Shown here: piece by piece, positions 13,101-26,436 of the stretch
Position numbering within the stretch: position 1 is the stretch's first letter
Layout of the letters: each line of letters opens with the position of its first letter
DNA from: Alnus glutinosa
Lineage: Eukaryota > Streptophyta > Magnoliopsida > Fagales > Betulaceae
DNA: 64,000 nt
Assembly: GCF_958979055.1 (NCBI RefSeq)
Contig: NC_084896.1
Location: 1,860,001-1,924,000 of the forward strand
Direction of reading: 5' to 3'
The notes under the pieces: model-generated
Seen by the model: the letters and a program-made list of their open reading frames with translations, nothing else
Told to the model about the DNA's origin: nothing
Database searches by the model: none
Translations under genes and position numbers: made by a program

Positions 13101-15628
13101 GAGTAAGAACTCTCTTCCTGGAGTCTGAAAATAGAGTGTGATGGTCAGTTACAAAGATTTTTTTTTAAAAAAAAAATAGGAATTATGACAGAAAAGGAGA
13201 AGTCAGATTTATGAATAATGAAACTAATAATACAATGACACTGCGAGTGGCTACAATGATAAAACAACACATCAAAAGAAAAGTGGGGACAAACTAATTA
13301 AACAGTATTCTCAATAACAAGTACCTACAATTTCAATTCTTCAAATAAAGTAAAACTGTGAAGTCCAATATACGAATATCTTATTCCAATTATAATTCCT
13401 ATGTTATTAGGAATGGGGCTTCTCCTGAGGATAACTTGTAGAACACCATCTTTCAGTTAATTATGTTGTACTTCAAAGTGTAATGCTGAAATATAATGCA
13501 CATCACTAAATGAACCTATATTTTAAGGAAGATATTCAAAAAACCAATCCGTGAAAGGGGAAAGTGCCCTATTAAAAGCAATGATAACAAGAGAACTTGG
13601 GTAAAAGCAGGGAAAAAAAGAAAAAAGAAAAAATAATTCTTCCGATTGTTAAGAACACTTACATCTTGGATAATGCTGAAAACGTCTTTTATAGCCAGTG
13701 GTATAACACCTGGAGCATGATGATCTCCCTGTACAAATTATATAACAGAAATGTTACAAAATAAAAATATAAAAAAATTTAAAATTTAAAAAAAAAAAAA
13801 AAAAAATGAATATTAGCATTTCTTGCGTGGTACCATTTGAGAATGGGTACACTGAAAATCCAAAAGAGTGAAAACATAAGTTAAAAACTACTAAAATCAA
13901 AGTGACTTCAACACAATGTCTTATGGTAGGAGCATACTGCGGAATTACAACATCACCACAAGATCAGAAATGCTAAGCATGACATTCCGACGTACTTCAA
14001 CAAAGCATATTCCGACCCCTTTTTCTTTTTTTTGTAATTTTCTTTCTTTTTAAGCAATATTCAGACCTAAAAACCTACCCCCCATCCTCCCATGCAGCAT
14101 ATAGATCCCCAATAGCTGCCCTAACTTAGACTTATACGAATCCATCAAAGGAATACCGGCAGGGATTAATATCGGCTATCTTGATGGTTAACATTCCTCT
14201 GCAAAAAAACTCAAGGGAATTGAAACATTGGCACATACAATGATTCAATTTTCATAATATTATTCCTACAACGCAATTCCAACAAATCATCACCGAGTAA
14301 AATCACAAGCAATCATTTAATTTGCAAATTTTTCCCCCATTACCCAGCCAAGGAAATTTGAAATTGATAGATAAACAGGAACCCAAAGACAAATGATTAA
14401 ACATTATCAACTTAACCCGTCAGTCACAAGCAGAATTTTACTCAACAAGATTGGTCAACAAATAGAGTTGAGACAGCTAAAAATTAAAGCAGTTCGTTAT
14501 GATAAATAATGACACTTACATGCATAGTGTGTGTCTTCCCACTACTTGTAACACCATAGGCAAAAACGGTTCCTGCATTGTCAGAACACAACGTTTAACA
14601 TGAGCAATTTTCCGTTCCCAATTAGTACCATTAACTGTTGCGGCAAACAATTTGATTCAATTAAGAAACACCCACTTCAATTCAGTCAATTTTAGTCTTT
14701 GAACTAAAACTGAGTCACCACTCATTTTCAGCAGCTGTTCACTAAAATCATTCAAATGTTTCAATACCAAATTCCATTTTTGCTTATAAATAAAACAGTC
14801 AATTAGCTTAAAAGTATTACATACCATTAACGCCTTCCATGGCAGCCTTGACTACAGGATTAGCCGCTACTTCATACACTTCCTCCGAAGCCGTATGTGG
14901 TCCAAAAACCCTATCTGCCAATCCAAAATTAAAACCCACAAATTCCTACATTAAATTCAAATTCAATTTAAGCACATTAATCCACATTTGCATTGCACCA
15001 ATTAGCTTAAAACTTCAAATTCCAAATCGCCAAATCCAAGAAAATCAATACCAAACGCATAAGCCGTAGCTGGATTATACTCGTTCCTCACAAGCTTATC
15101 CCCGTCCGCGTACCACGCGATCTCGTCCCCTCTCTGGTACTCCCTCTCACTGCAACCACATGTCTCAAAATCAAACTATATCAATCAAATCGCCAAAAAT
15201 CACAACCCTTGAAACCAAACGATCTCATTTGCTCAAATTGAAAAGCCAACGGATCTGATGCAATACGCTCAGATCTACCATTACCTCAACGGCCTGAACC
15301 GAATCGTCACCGAAATGCTATCCCCGGACTTCGGCACATCGACCGGATCGGCAATTAACTCCTCCGCTGCGAACCCGACCGGCGAGGGACTACTGTACCC
15401 CCGTGGACCGCAGTGCATTGAATCCGAGCGGCTCCGACTCGGGGTCATGGATCGGGACCCGAGTCCACCGCCCGAGTTGAAAAACGACGCCGCAGAGGAC
15501 GAACACGAACGCGGCACGATACGTCCGTTCATGAAGGATGAAGACGACGACGTTGACGACGCGTACGGCGTCGATGGCTTGCGGTACGAGAATGGCGAGC
15601 TGCTCCTCGCTCGCGAGGACGAGGCCAT
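4112..15628 (-). CDS. KIN7D: kinesin-7 motor with C-terminal RING finger (KIN7D/MKRP2 or KIN7M type), 24 exons, about 1091 aa
   Basis: Plus-end microtubule motor. Exons in gene order: 15628-15285, 15149-15052, 14914-14825, 14572-14520, 13728-13663, 13124-13071, 12752-12693, 12599-12521, 12390-12323, 11176-11120, 11026-10922, 10559-10455, 10180-10073, 9971-9840, 9726-9544, 9065-8850, 7688-7548, 7015-6896, 6765-6715, 6500-6453, 6253-6107, 5652-4918, 4423-4294, 4197-4112. All junctions are GT-AG and in frame, giving 3276 nt. Residues 1-105 are Ser/Arg-rich, compatible with an organellar targeting segment. The motor follows: P-loop GVTSSGKT at 184-191, switch I around 289-299 ([11 protein letters not shown]), switch II DLAGSE at 327-332. 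A long coiled coil spans roughly 440-1035. The tail is a C3HC4 RING: C1044, C1047, C1059, H1061, C1065, C1068, C1075, C1078. No frame break is visible. Arabidopsis MKRP2 (1055 aa from memory) has the same layout. KIN7D (mitochondrial in name) and KIN7M (chloroplast in name) cannot be separated here, so the symbol is provisional. Confidence 0.95.
8377..8569. mobile_element. foldback MITE in kinesin intron 16
   Basis: An almost perfect hairpin: the left arm with TAAAATTGATGTGACTCTTA (8431-8450) is mirrored by the right arm TAAGAGCCACATCAATTTTA, and the outer ends GTAATGCTAC and GTAGCATTAC also pair. It has no coding capacity. The middle (AAATTACCATTGGATCAAAA) is shared with the element at 46493-46663, so the two belong to one family. 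A short internal duplication, TAATGCTAC twice, blurs the left end. Confidence 0.8.
11491..11896. mobile_element. PIF/Harbinger-like MITE in kinesin intron 10
   Basis: About 406 bp lacking any coding frame. The ends are imperfect inverted repeats: GAGCACCCACAACAGCTTCT on the left and, as complement, GAGTACTAACAGCAGATTCT on the right. It is flanked on both sides by TTA (11488-11490 and 11897-11899). A 3-bp TTA target duplication with this kind of end is typical of non-autonomous PIF/Harbinger elements. The class assignment is inference. Confidence 0.65.
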
Positions 15629-15683
15629 TGCTTCGAATCACTGAGTCGGTGATTCGCGCAAAGAAACACAAAAGCAATACAAA

Positions 15684-15687
<4 letters not shown>

Positions 15688-15717
<30 letters not shown>
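15688..15717. repeat. (CAG)10 trinucleotide repeat in the kinesin 5' leader
   Basis: Ten perfect CAG units, 60 bp upstream of the kinesin start codon; on the gene's sense strand they read (CTG)10. Probably 5' UTR, but the transcription start is unknown. Confidence 0.9.
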
Positions 15718-15720
<3 letters not shown>

Positions 15721-15840
15721 TAGAAGAAGTAGAAGAATGAAGCGAATGTGTCAGATAGCTCACATGGCTTTGGAATCAAAAGCAAAGAACATTGCCTTCT
15801 TCTTTTTCTATTCGCTTCGACGCTTTAGCTATTTCTCACT

Positions 15841-15842
<2 letters not shown>

Positions 15843-15885
<43 letters not shown>
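15843..15885. repeat. (GA)n tract in the kinesin promoter/leader; (CT)n on the sense strand
   Basis: About 21 GA units, followed by a second short run at about 15918-15930. CT-rich tracts just upstream of plant start codons are common core-promoter or leader elements, and the opposite strand can serve as a BPC/GAGA-factor site. The regulatory role is inference. Confidence 0.85.
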
Positions 15886-15887
<2 letters not shown>

Positions 15888-18376
15888 GTTTCGTCTTCTT
15901 TAAGACAAAGAGTTGCAGAGAGAGAGAGAGAACTGGAAGCGTTGGTTTATTGATTAAGTTTAAGCTTGAGCTTTGTTTTCATTTTGGTTTAGGTCTAGTT
16001 ACTGTTAAAAATTTTAAATTTTGTTTTACTGTAGGGATGACGTGGACGAGTGGGGGGGTTTAAATTTGGTGGAACCGCCTCGCGCACGAGTGAGCTTTGA
16101 AAAATAAACGTGAATTTGAGCGGGAATAACAGTGCCCGCCGGTCCGGACAAATTGAATAGGGTTAATATACGACAAAATGTAGGTTGGGTAATTTTATTA
16201 TGCTTAGCTTGAAGTTTTACTCTCTCTCCGGTGGTAAGTCCGTTTCTACGCGCTGTGCTAGAATGACAAGTGCACTTTGGCCCCGCAGTTTTTTAAACGT
16301 TAAACGTCTATTTTTAAACAAAATTTTAAAAGAAAAAAAAAATGTCCTATTTAACAGAGCATTTTTAAACAAAAAAAAAAATTGTTTATTTTTTTTAAAA
16401 CCCATTATTTTAATGGTAGTTTAAGATGTTATACTTTTCAAATTGCATATTTTATTAAATAATTGACTACATTTTGAATAATTACATTTTCATTAATTTT
16501 GTTTTGAAGTTACTAATTTTTCAAAAAAAAAAGTTTGGGATATTTAAGTTTTTATCATAACTTTCTTAAAAATTCACGTGGCATCCCACACCGCGCAATA
16601 TGAGTAGAAAATTAAGTAAAAAAATTTGATAGTCTACGTGCAAGGATGAAACTACATACAAACTAGGGCCATGACTCCCCTTGGGTTTCAAACTTTCTTT
16701 TTAAATTTTGTATTAAGTTAAATAAATGTGTTTTTCGACTCTAAAAATTAGGTTTGACCCTTTATTTATATTTTATACTATGTCATCTCCCCCACAAATG
16801 AGCAAGAATAAATTGAAATGAATATGAGTTATTTTATGGTCAATATTTTATTTTACAAATCAAAAGATATACGTGACGTCATGTGGTAATTATGTTGTTA
16901 TTCATTTAAAAATTTTAAATAATGCAACATTATATACACTGTTCAATATATTAAAATAAAACTTTAACCATAAAATAACTTACTTCGATTCGTTTGAAAT
17001 GTAGAGGAATAAGAATCCTCATCTGGAATAAGCAATCCCGGTATGTCCAAGTCCATATAAATACAACATGAACAATTACGTCAATATATATATATATATC
17101 TTTCTTTTTAAAATGCTCGTTTGGGTATGTGATTTTTTTACAAAAATTTAAAATTACGAATATAGAGAAAATTTATTTTTTTTAAAATTATATTTGGATG
17201 GTTTATAAAATTTAAGATAAAATTAAAATAAATAAATAAAATAAAATAAAATCTTAATAAAATTTAAATTCTAAAACACAATATGCCACCCAAACATGCC
17301 CTAAACGGCTAAACGGCTAAACTAAACAAACGCGACATCCGTAGTGTGAATGATGGGGAGTGCTGTAAAGTGGTAGAATGTTGGGAAATTGTTTGAAATT
17401 TATAGAAGAAATGGGAATCTGTGTCTGTGTGGACGAGTGGAGGAGCGTCATGTGGGAAAAGTGGTGTTGTCAGTACTCGCTGAGACGATGGCACGTTGCA
17501 AAATAACTGATCTGTCCAACTACTTCTGGGTCACACGTTCTCCCTTCCAAAATCTCAGTTTTTTTTTTTTTAAAAAAAAAAAATTATAAATTATAAATTT
17601 GTTATTAAATGGCAAAACGCACAAACTTCTGGACAGCTATTACACTCGTTAGAACAGCTGATCGGTGCCGAGAAATCGATCTAAATTACAAGTAAAAAAA
17701 TATAATTTCGGCATTAGAATTTGTCGGAACGAACCGGTGAGAGATAACTTTGACTTAAGTAAGTATAACTTCGAAGAATAATTTGAGAGAGTAAAATAAG
17801 GTATTTACGAGAAAAGGTCTCATTTTCACCTGGGGCTCTCTGTCTTTTATAACCAATTTATCGTAGTTGCAACCATGTGGCATGCTTTTATTGGAGGCTT
17901 TCTTGTTGTTGTATTCTCTAGCCCGTGTAACCCTTAACTGGTCAATGAGTCGGGTATAAGGCAATCCGGCCTAACATCATTATTCTAAATTTTAAGTCTT
18001 ATCAAATCATTCTATGGATTCTTAATTTATACAGTTAATTTCAACGATTTTTCAATTTTTATAATATTTTTTACCCATTTTTAAAAATTAATGTTATATA
18101 CTACATTTTTATTTCATAAGTATTTCACAATATTAGTGTGACAGTCCCAACTAGCCTTTGAATTTATTTTTTAAAACAATAACTTATTAAATAATTAATT
18201 AAACTGTCACGTCAATATTATAAAATAATTGTGAAATAAAAAATTAGTTGGTAAAATTATTCATTTTTAATAATAAAAAAATGTGAAATCTCAATTATGG
18301 TTGTAAAAAGTGGTTCAACCACTCCTACGAATTATGAAGGGGTCATTGAACCACTTCACCCTTTTTTTTTTTTAAC

Positions 18377-18379
<3 letters not shown>

Positions 18380-18431
<52 letters not shown>
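18380..18431. repeat. (AT)n microsatellite
   Basis: About 26 uninterrupted TA units. Confidence 0.95.
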
Positions 18432-18441
<10 letters not shown>

Positions 18442-19924
18442 TCATTGCCACCGCCAACCGTCATCTACAGTTCCTTCGCCGTTGCTCCACCACTTTTTTT
18501 TTTTTTTTTTTTACTAAAGAACCAAAAACAATGATAATACTCCTTTATTTTCTTTATTGAGAAAAGAAAAATATATTCATAATTGATCTCCATTTATTTT
18601 TTACCAAAAGCCTTCGTATTCACATTTGATCTAGTGGAAAATGAAAGTGGTTATTTGCTCTGTAGCAAATACTCCTTTAGCGATATGCAAAGACATAAAC
18701 TTTAAAGGATATAAATTTATTTCAAATTGAGTTGATAATTTGTTTCTCAAATCCCATCTTTAAAAATGTAATGTGCTATTGAGTATATAAATTCAATTTT
18801 GCTCATGGAAGTGAAGAAGGGATGTATTATTTAATTAAAAAAAAAACATATTGAATTTGAAATTGACATAACCATTATATTTATATGTTGACAAATAATG
18901 CATTGATTAATTATTAACTAGATAAAAAAAAACAAAAACAACAACATCAAAAGCAAAAACAAAAACTTCAGTATAAAATCAATGTATAGGATTCTAATAT
19001 ACCATTAATTGCAAGCTACAAGCCAAATCAAGTTGTATTGTCGCAGCCTCCATGGACCATGGACCATGGACCATGTACAATAATGGTCATTCTCATTATT
19101 AAAAAGATTAAAGAAGTCATTTTCCCATCCAACTTACGTTTTTATAGTTGACCATATTGAACATGTGAATCTTATTAAAGTATAAATTATGAAGCAGGTA
19201 AATTATGAAGCAGGTAAACGAATAATTAACAGGTTATCATGAATTTACTCAATTTAGCTAATTTGCTACAATTTCAAACCATAGAAAATGGGTGAGACAC
19301 GCGCAGGCTTGAGATTCATATATGTCTGTCAACGGACGGTGGGGATGTGGGAGATACCATCCCCATCATCCCATGTGATGGATTACTTTTAGGGGCTTTA
19401 CACGTAAGAAATAGTTGAGAGATGATATGACCAACGACCAAGGGTGGATCTAGATTTAAGATTTGAGAGCCAAAACTGAAAAAATAATCAAATTTAAGGA
19501 TAAAATTTAATTTTTTTTTTTTTGAAAACCTCAGGCAGGGGTAGAGCTACCACTGCCAACGACGTCGTAAGACGTCTTGACGTCCCGTGGGGCCAGTTTC
19601 GTCTTTTGCATCCTCCGTGGACCGTGGGACGTGGGTGCATTGCGCACCGGGACACGCTGGTGGATACGCGACCTGGAGAGGTGACTGAGTGGCAGAGTGA
19701 GCGTTGATAGATGGACCAACTCCCCTATCTACCCCTCGTGAATTTAGTATTGCTCGTGCATGTGAATGTGTCGTCTATCAGGTGGGAAACAATTAATATG
19801 CACGTATAATCATTGGATAAGACAAAATAATTTTTTTCGGAGCAACTTAAAAAAAAAAATCAGAGCAAGAAATGAAGTTGTCATTGATTATGTTTTGTTA
19901 GAATATTAAATAAATAAATTATTG

Positions 19925-19926
<2 letters not shown>

Positions 19927-20001
<75 letters not shown>
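19927..20001. repeat. (AT)n microsatellite
   Basis: About 37 uninterrupted AT units, the longest such tract in the window. Confidence 0.95.
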
Positions 20002-20007
<6 letters not shown>

Positions 20008-20174
20008 GTGATAATTTAATATAATATCAAAATAATGTATTGAGTTCAAACCTTTTTTTTTTGTTGTAATTTATCTTATATTTTAATTAAATATTTTATA
20101 CTTCACTAAAGGGAAGTTTTCAACTTTTTTTTTTTTTTTAAAAAAAATTATTCATCTTTTGTATAAGATACTTG

Positions 20175-20497
20175 TGTAAAAGTCCATTAGCCTAACTCAC
20201 TCTCGAAAGACGTATTAAGAAAGGAAGGTTATTCATGGCTTATAAAGTGTCCAGGTCAAGTTAGTCTTGTCGACGTGTGACACTTTAACACGCCCCCTCA
20301 CATGTGGCAACTTTGGTCATACACGTGTTCAACATACGGGAGAGAAATGTCCATCATCGCAAGAGACCCGCTCTGATACTATGTAAAAGTCCATGGGCCT
20401 AACTCACTTTCAAAATACACATTGAGAGAAGAGGGGTGTCTATTGCTTATAAAGTGCACAGATCAAGTTAATCTTGTCGATGTGAGACACTTTAACC
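20175..20497 (-). mobile_element. TRIM (terminal-repeat retrotransposon in miniature), complete
   Basis: Two direct repeats of about 116 bp (20175-20290 and 20382-20497) flank only 91 bp. Read on the minus strand, the right repeat is the 5' LTR. Directly after it is TAGTATCAGAGC (20381-20370), an 11/12 match to the initiator-Met tRNA primer site TGGTATCAGAGC. Just before the other LTR is a polypurine tract, GTGAGGGGGCG (20301-20291). The whole is flanked by the perfect 5-bp duplication ACTTG (20170-20174 and 20498-20502). There is no coding capacity, so it must have moved using proteins supplied by another element. The LTRs differ at many positions, so the insertion is old. Confidence 0.85.
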
Positions 20498-20649
20498 ACT
20501 TGTTCATCTTTTTTACTTTTATATCCCTCCTTTTAAATCCATAAAATGGAAAAAAATATCAATTTCTTACTTATTTCCTACCATTATTATCTTCACTCCT
20601 ATCTCCCATTTTCTATATGTTCTATGAAACAAAGTGTTCTAGATTGTGG

Positions 20650-20935
20650 CTCGTATTAAGGATGATAAATTTATAATAATTTTTAGATTTATAATTTGAT
20701 TTATTTAATTAAATTGGTCAGATTCTTTAATCATTATTAGTTAATTTTGTGTTGAATTCGTCTCGAGTTTGCAAGTCATATAAAAATACCATCTTTAAAT
20801 GTCACGTATCAGGTTCGAGTCGTATAGAGACATGAGTATAAATTATACAAGTTAACTCTAATCGGACTTATTTAATTAAATAAGTCAAACCTTTTAACCT
20901 TAACTTTCTAGTTTTATATTGAATTCGTGTCGAAA
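20650..20935. repeat. dispersed AT-rich repeat, member of a three-copy family in the window
   Basis: This shares the phrase pattern TTAATTAAATTGG, GTTGAATTCG and repeated TTTAATTAAAT blocks with 24010-24365 and, more loosely, 43455-43760. Copies are strongly diverged and termini were not found. The class is unknown; likely a non-coding transposon relic. Confidence 0.35.
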
Positions 20936-23900
20936 TTATTGTCAGTATAAAACTTTTTTTAATCTAATCGCAACACATACGGAACCTAACAATGATATTA
21001 AGATATATATGGGCATATTGTGGATGATACCAGCAAAGTTATGCTTTCCTTGCATTCTTTTAAGGTGGTACATGTTAAGAGGGATGGAATTATGGAAATG
21101 AAGCAACTCACTGCCTAGCAAAAAAGGTTGTTACTCAGGCCATTGATTCAATTTGGTTGAAGTACATTCCTCCAATAATTTATGATATTGTTTGTAGGAA
21201 ACATTCTATCTCATCGTATTTAGTTTTAGCTCAATTGAGTTTTTTCAATAAGAAGATAATTTATTTGAATAAAAAAAAAAAAAAAAAAAAAACAATGATA
21301 TTAATTAAGATATGCCCTAGCATATTTATGGCACTAATCAGTACTCGATGGTGCTTACTGAGGTAAAAAGTGATATTAGGACCCCTGCTATCACGCTTAC
21401 ACTCAAGTCCATAATTAATTCTGGTTAACTTTCTTGAGTACGGCCTGTGACATGATCTTAGGAGTTAGGACTAGGTATATTTTATCCTGTTGGATGTTTT
21501 AAACATAGTAACAACAATCATAAAGATGTAATATTGTCATGAATAATGATGAGGGAAAACTTGAGTTTCTTGTCGATGTGCGATGGATATCACTGTTACG
21601 ATCACTTTAGGGTCGCCGGTAATGATAGTCAATAGTCACAACACATTGATCACACAAAATTATTGCGAATAATCAGCTGTCGCTTACGCAAGTTTCAATG
21701 AACAATCAATTATCAATTATCACCCTAACTTTTTGGTAATGACCAATAATCTTTTTTCTTTTTTGGTTAGATTTTTTTTTTTTTTTTTTGTTAATTATCA
21801 ATCAGAATTGATCAGACGGCTTACCCTTGATGGTTATCTAGTATCTACAAAGTAAATCACATTTTTTTAATTTATTTTTATTCCGATTCAACTCAAATCA
21901 TGTATTCCAATTTCCAAACACAAGTTAAAATTTCTTCAAATTCAATATAAATAATCCAATCCAATTCTATTATAATTAATTAAGAGAACAGAAGTAATGA
22001 TGCATTTGATTGCATGGTTAACCTAAGAGTTCAAAGAGACTTTGATGCTTAATTTAGCAATAGTGGTTAAAGAATTTATTTATGAAAAAATAAGAGTTCA
22101 AAGAGAGTCGAGGCAGATAGTGCGTGTCTATGTAGGTAATAGGTTAAGTGCTCCCTCTTATGTGAAGTGCTTGTGAACGATGCATGATTTTGGCCAAGTA
22201 TTATTCTCTAATAAGGTATGGCTCTATAATCTATTGAGGTGTGTACGTGACGTCAAACCATATATGTCTCATAGCGAGGAATGCCTTTGGCCAGATATCG
22301 TTCGTTGATAACTTAGGATTCGACCTTGGTCGATTGTGGCGCCAAATCCTTTCCTTGCTATCAGGGTGCAACCATTAAAAGGTGTCATGCCAAATTGCGC
22401 ACTTAACTATTTGGGTGTTGAATTCGAATTACGATATTTGACTTTGTGAGATAAAATTTAAAAAAATTAAATAAAATATAATTTTTTTTAAAAAAAGTAA
22501 AATATTATTCGAACCAAACACTCTATCTAAGCAAATGGCATGTCGGCTCTCGTGGCCATCAAGACTGCAATTTGGGCCTAGAGTAGCATATCAACAAGCA
22601 TTGATACCTTTCTTATCTTATTTACAACTATAGTCAATACTTAGTCCGTTATTATTTATTTAATTAACCAAAAACAGTCCTGGTCTTTAATTCTTATCAT
22701 ATTTACCACCAGAGTCAATACTTAACCCGTTATTATTCATTTAATTAATCAAAAAAGAGTCCTTGTCTTCTCCTCCCTGAGATTGCACATTATCTACGAT
22801 TTAAGATCACTCAAAGGCTACACTATAGAGCAAGAAGCATCAAATGAAGTGGGCATATTTGGGTTTGGTGAATGTTCCATTTTCCATCTTTCTTACACGT
22901 CAGCAAATTTCAAATCTTTCGTATAACCTTGTTAGACTAGCATCAATAAATGTTAGCTATTCAAAACTAATAATCATTGATAAAGGCCGGTTTGGTTTAC
23001 TAATCAAGGGTGGACCTACTTTGTGCCTTGGGGGCCATGATTTCCTTATTTTATTTGTTTGAAATTTTATATTTCTGGCCCTCAAAGTCTTATGATCAAA
23101 TTCATTTAACAATGTTAATATTTTCGTATGAACTTGCCCAAAAGTTAATTTCTACCTCTCCCAAACGAGTTTTGACCCCCACCAACACATAGAATCATAG
23201 TTCTACCTCTTATTTGAATGACATCTAAGATTACATTTGTTCGGTGGGTATTACTAGCGATATATAGAATGGATTCAGATGCTTAACAATTTATTAACAA
23301 TCCAACCAGGCAGGCAACAAATATGGGAGATCGAACTCTTGTGGGGCTTATTTGTTCAAGTGAAGAGGCGAGTTGCTCGATGCTAGTTTAGACAGGTGGA
23401 CTCTATTGAAACTTACTCATATTTGCTATTCAAATTGCTAACAATCTGGGTATCTATCCGATTCATTGTATATATTTTTTATTCATGCACTTCAACCAAA
23501 AGAAGAAAAGAAAAGAAAAAAGAGAGGAGTAATCTTCTTTACATATGGAGTGATGGACCATTATTTTTGGTGTTTTTTGTAGCTTAATATTCACTCGTTT
23601 ACCATTGCCCCACCATTTAACAATATTGCATTGGAAAAGTGCGAGCTTCTTCAATACATTGATTGTCCTACAAGAAACTAAGTCCATAGTTCTCACGCGA
23701 ACTGTTCGCAATTATTGTTTCGATTTTGTAATTAGAGTCTAATGTATTCATCTACGCCAACCAAGCTTCTATTATCAAAACAACTAAGAAAATGTCTTGG
23801 ATTAATTTTTACTATAATTGTTTACAAATTAACGTGACACTTATCACGATAATTATATATATGATAAATGCTACGTTAACTTATAAATTGATGTAATAAT

Positions 23901-24009
23901 TAATTTGCGTGACACTTACTATAATAATCATACTTAAATTTTAATTATTTAATGGTTTACACCATAAGTATTAAGTGGTACAACACTCAAAGAAGTATAA
24001 AACGATTTG

Positions 24010-24365
24010 TCGATTTTAGTTAGGGTTGTTGACAATTTTTTTACATGGCTCGTGAATCCGACACGAACCCAACGCGAAATTAAAATGATTAGAGTTGAGG
24101 ACTCTGATTCATTTAATTAAAGAGTTTGTGTTAAAGTTGACCTATATAGTCTCATATTCATATTTTGACATGACTCGAATTAAACATGCGACATAATAAC
24201 AAGTAATTTTTGACATGACCCGCTAACCTAATACCAAGCCAATACATAATTACAGGGTTAAAGTTGAGAGATTTAACACATTTAATTAAAAAAATTGAGT
24301 TAGAATTAACTTATATAGTCTTATATTCATATTTTAACAAGATTTAAATTCGACACGTGAGCACG
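24010..24365. repeat. dispersed repeat, internally duplicated
   Basis: Two roughly 170-bp halves repeat the same order: GACATGACyCG, a CATTTAATTAAA block, then TATATAGTCTyATATTCATAT. The TATATAGTCTTATA block recurs at 43455-43760. It has no coding frame and no clear termini. Confidence 0.4.
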
Positions 24366-25307
24366 AAGTGGAACCGTAATTATAGTTACCAATTTCAATG
24401 AACAGCAAGAAGCACTCGTCTCTTACTAATTAATTCAGTTCTACAAAAGTGAATAATTCAATCGTCTACAGTTTTTTTTTGGCAATCGTCTGCGGTTACT
24501 TTCTTATATTGTCGGTAAATATAGTTCGTTTCTATATCACATTCCTGAGCCTAGTCGATTGTCTCATTAATGTTCTTTCTAGGCATTCAGTTGGTATATC
24601 ACAGTCAAGTGCTAAAAAAACCGATTTTTTTTTTTTTTTTTTTAAAAAAATTACCTTAGTTTCCGTACAGTAATTGGCATTAAAAAAAAAAAAAAAAACA
24701 GAAAATAAAATGGTACATGACATCCTTTTCACCTTTTTCTTCAATCCCTTTTAATATGAATAGATAAACCAATGAGACCACCTGTAATTGTCCAAACTCC
24801 AACCAAAATGATGGAGATTAATGACCTTAAAATGGACAACTACAAATGATGCACTTTACTTGACAAAATTACCATAGACAACTCAATAGTATCTAGTCAT
24901 TTTTTAGATTAATTGATTTGAAGGATTAGATATCCCAAAACAATGGCTTTTAAACGATTTAACTCCATAAAAAAGTTCAAGCTTCCAAAAAAATTCTCTC
25001 CTTACTGGATAATAGAGCATAAATGACAAGATTTTCTTCACCAATAATATGAATGGAAAAAAAAATTGCTAGAATGAGTTTTAGAATTCAAAAAATAAAA
25101 TATATTGAACAACTAACACGAAGCAGAAAACAATAAAACAAAACTTTTTGTCTTTTTCATAAAACAATTTCAAACTTTTTTATATTTTATATCACATCAA
25201 TTATTTCTTAAGCAAAAATCCCACAAGACAACTATTTACCAAACACACCTACAGACTCCACAACTCCTCTCACAAAAATTTGGACAACCTAATTTTGAGA
25301 GATTCAA

Positions 25308-25592
25308 TGTTAAAATCACCACTTATTTCAAAAGTTCAAGCTGATAGGATGAAGTAAATTTAATCATTTAATCAATACTTTAACACTGTACCTCACGTGT
25401 GAGCTCAATTTTATTTCGATAGGTGAGGCCCAACACATGAAATATTTAATTAAAATAAGAGATAAAATGAATGAGACATGGTTCGAACTCAATACCTCTA
25501 CTCTAATACCATGCATGTTAAATCATAACTTATTCAAAAAGTTTAAGCGGATAGAAAGAGATAAATTTAATTATTTAATCAATACTTTAATA
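25308..25592 (-). mobile_element. second TRIM-type miniature LTR element
   Basis: Direct repeats of about 78 bp (25308-25385 and about 25516-25592) start TGTTAAA and contain AATTTAATCATTTAATCAAT or a close variant. The primer-site complement CTCTAATACCA (25501-25511) lies beside the right repeat, so the element reads on the minus strand. The short internal region has no gene. Flanks TTCAA and ATCAA match at 4 of 5 positions. A single copy of the same LTR lies at 27990-28066. Confidence 0.7.
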
Positions 25593-26436
25593 ATCAAATC
25601 CTTCGAATCTATTGTTTCGAAGCGACGTGTGACTATTGTGGGTCTAAAGATAGTTATGGTTTAATTGATCAACAGCCATAAGAATAAAATCTAGAGGAAA
25701 ACAGATAATGCAATGCAAACACCTTTTGCTGCTAGAAAGGGTACAAGTAAAGAAAACAAATTCTGATTGACTTGAAGGAGGTCTTGATTGGCACATGCGA
25801 CCTTCATCTCCGTGGCCCTAGTGGTCAGTAATTCTTTGTAGTTTGTAACTCAAAGGAGAAGCTACTTAGCTGTCACCTCCACTTTGTGCTGTGCGAGTGG
25901 CGCAGGCGCAATCGTGCACATATGTCAGTTCTTGTGGGTTCCATTCTAATCATACACACTCTTCCTTTGAGTAATTGTATGCATTGCATCCCCATTTCCA
26001 GTGATTCCAATAACAAACATGAGAGCTTATTATGATACTTATCGTTTCAGCAAGTGAGCGGGTTGTCCGACATTTGTTTAAATAAGTGGATTTTATAGAG
26101 AATGTCATGTTAATAGAGTAAGATAAAAATGTGATTTCTAGTATTAGTTTGTTCGAAATATGCACGCGTGAGCTGGTCTCAAACTCGGTGAGCTTGTATG
26201 GGCCAACAGCTTGTGGGCCAAATTCCCTTCCTGAAGCATGTATAAAGAAAGTTTACCAAACGAGTACAAGCACAAAATGACACATTCCTGTATATCTGGG
26301 TCATAGGCTAAGCATAACAAATTTTCAAACCTTCCCTATGGGCCTGGGCCTCCAGATGATGGCATAGCTATCAAACATTAAACACGTCATTCCTATTTCA
26401 TACCTAAACAAAAAAAAAAAGAAAAAAAAAAGAAAA

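Noticed and set aside
15390..15785. Minus-strand frame of 131 codons with a polycysteine run
   Set aside because: An alternative frame over kinesin exon 1; the polycysteine is only the (CTG) repeat read in another frame.
18297..18560. Open frame encoding a Tyr/Ile repeat
   Set aside because: A pure (TA)n microsatellite read in frame.
22844..23192. Short overlapping frames in the 11-kb gene-free region
   Set aside because: Typical length for AT-rich non-coding DNA, with no conserved residues or splice partners.
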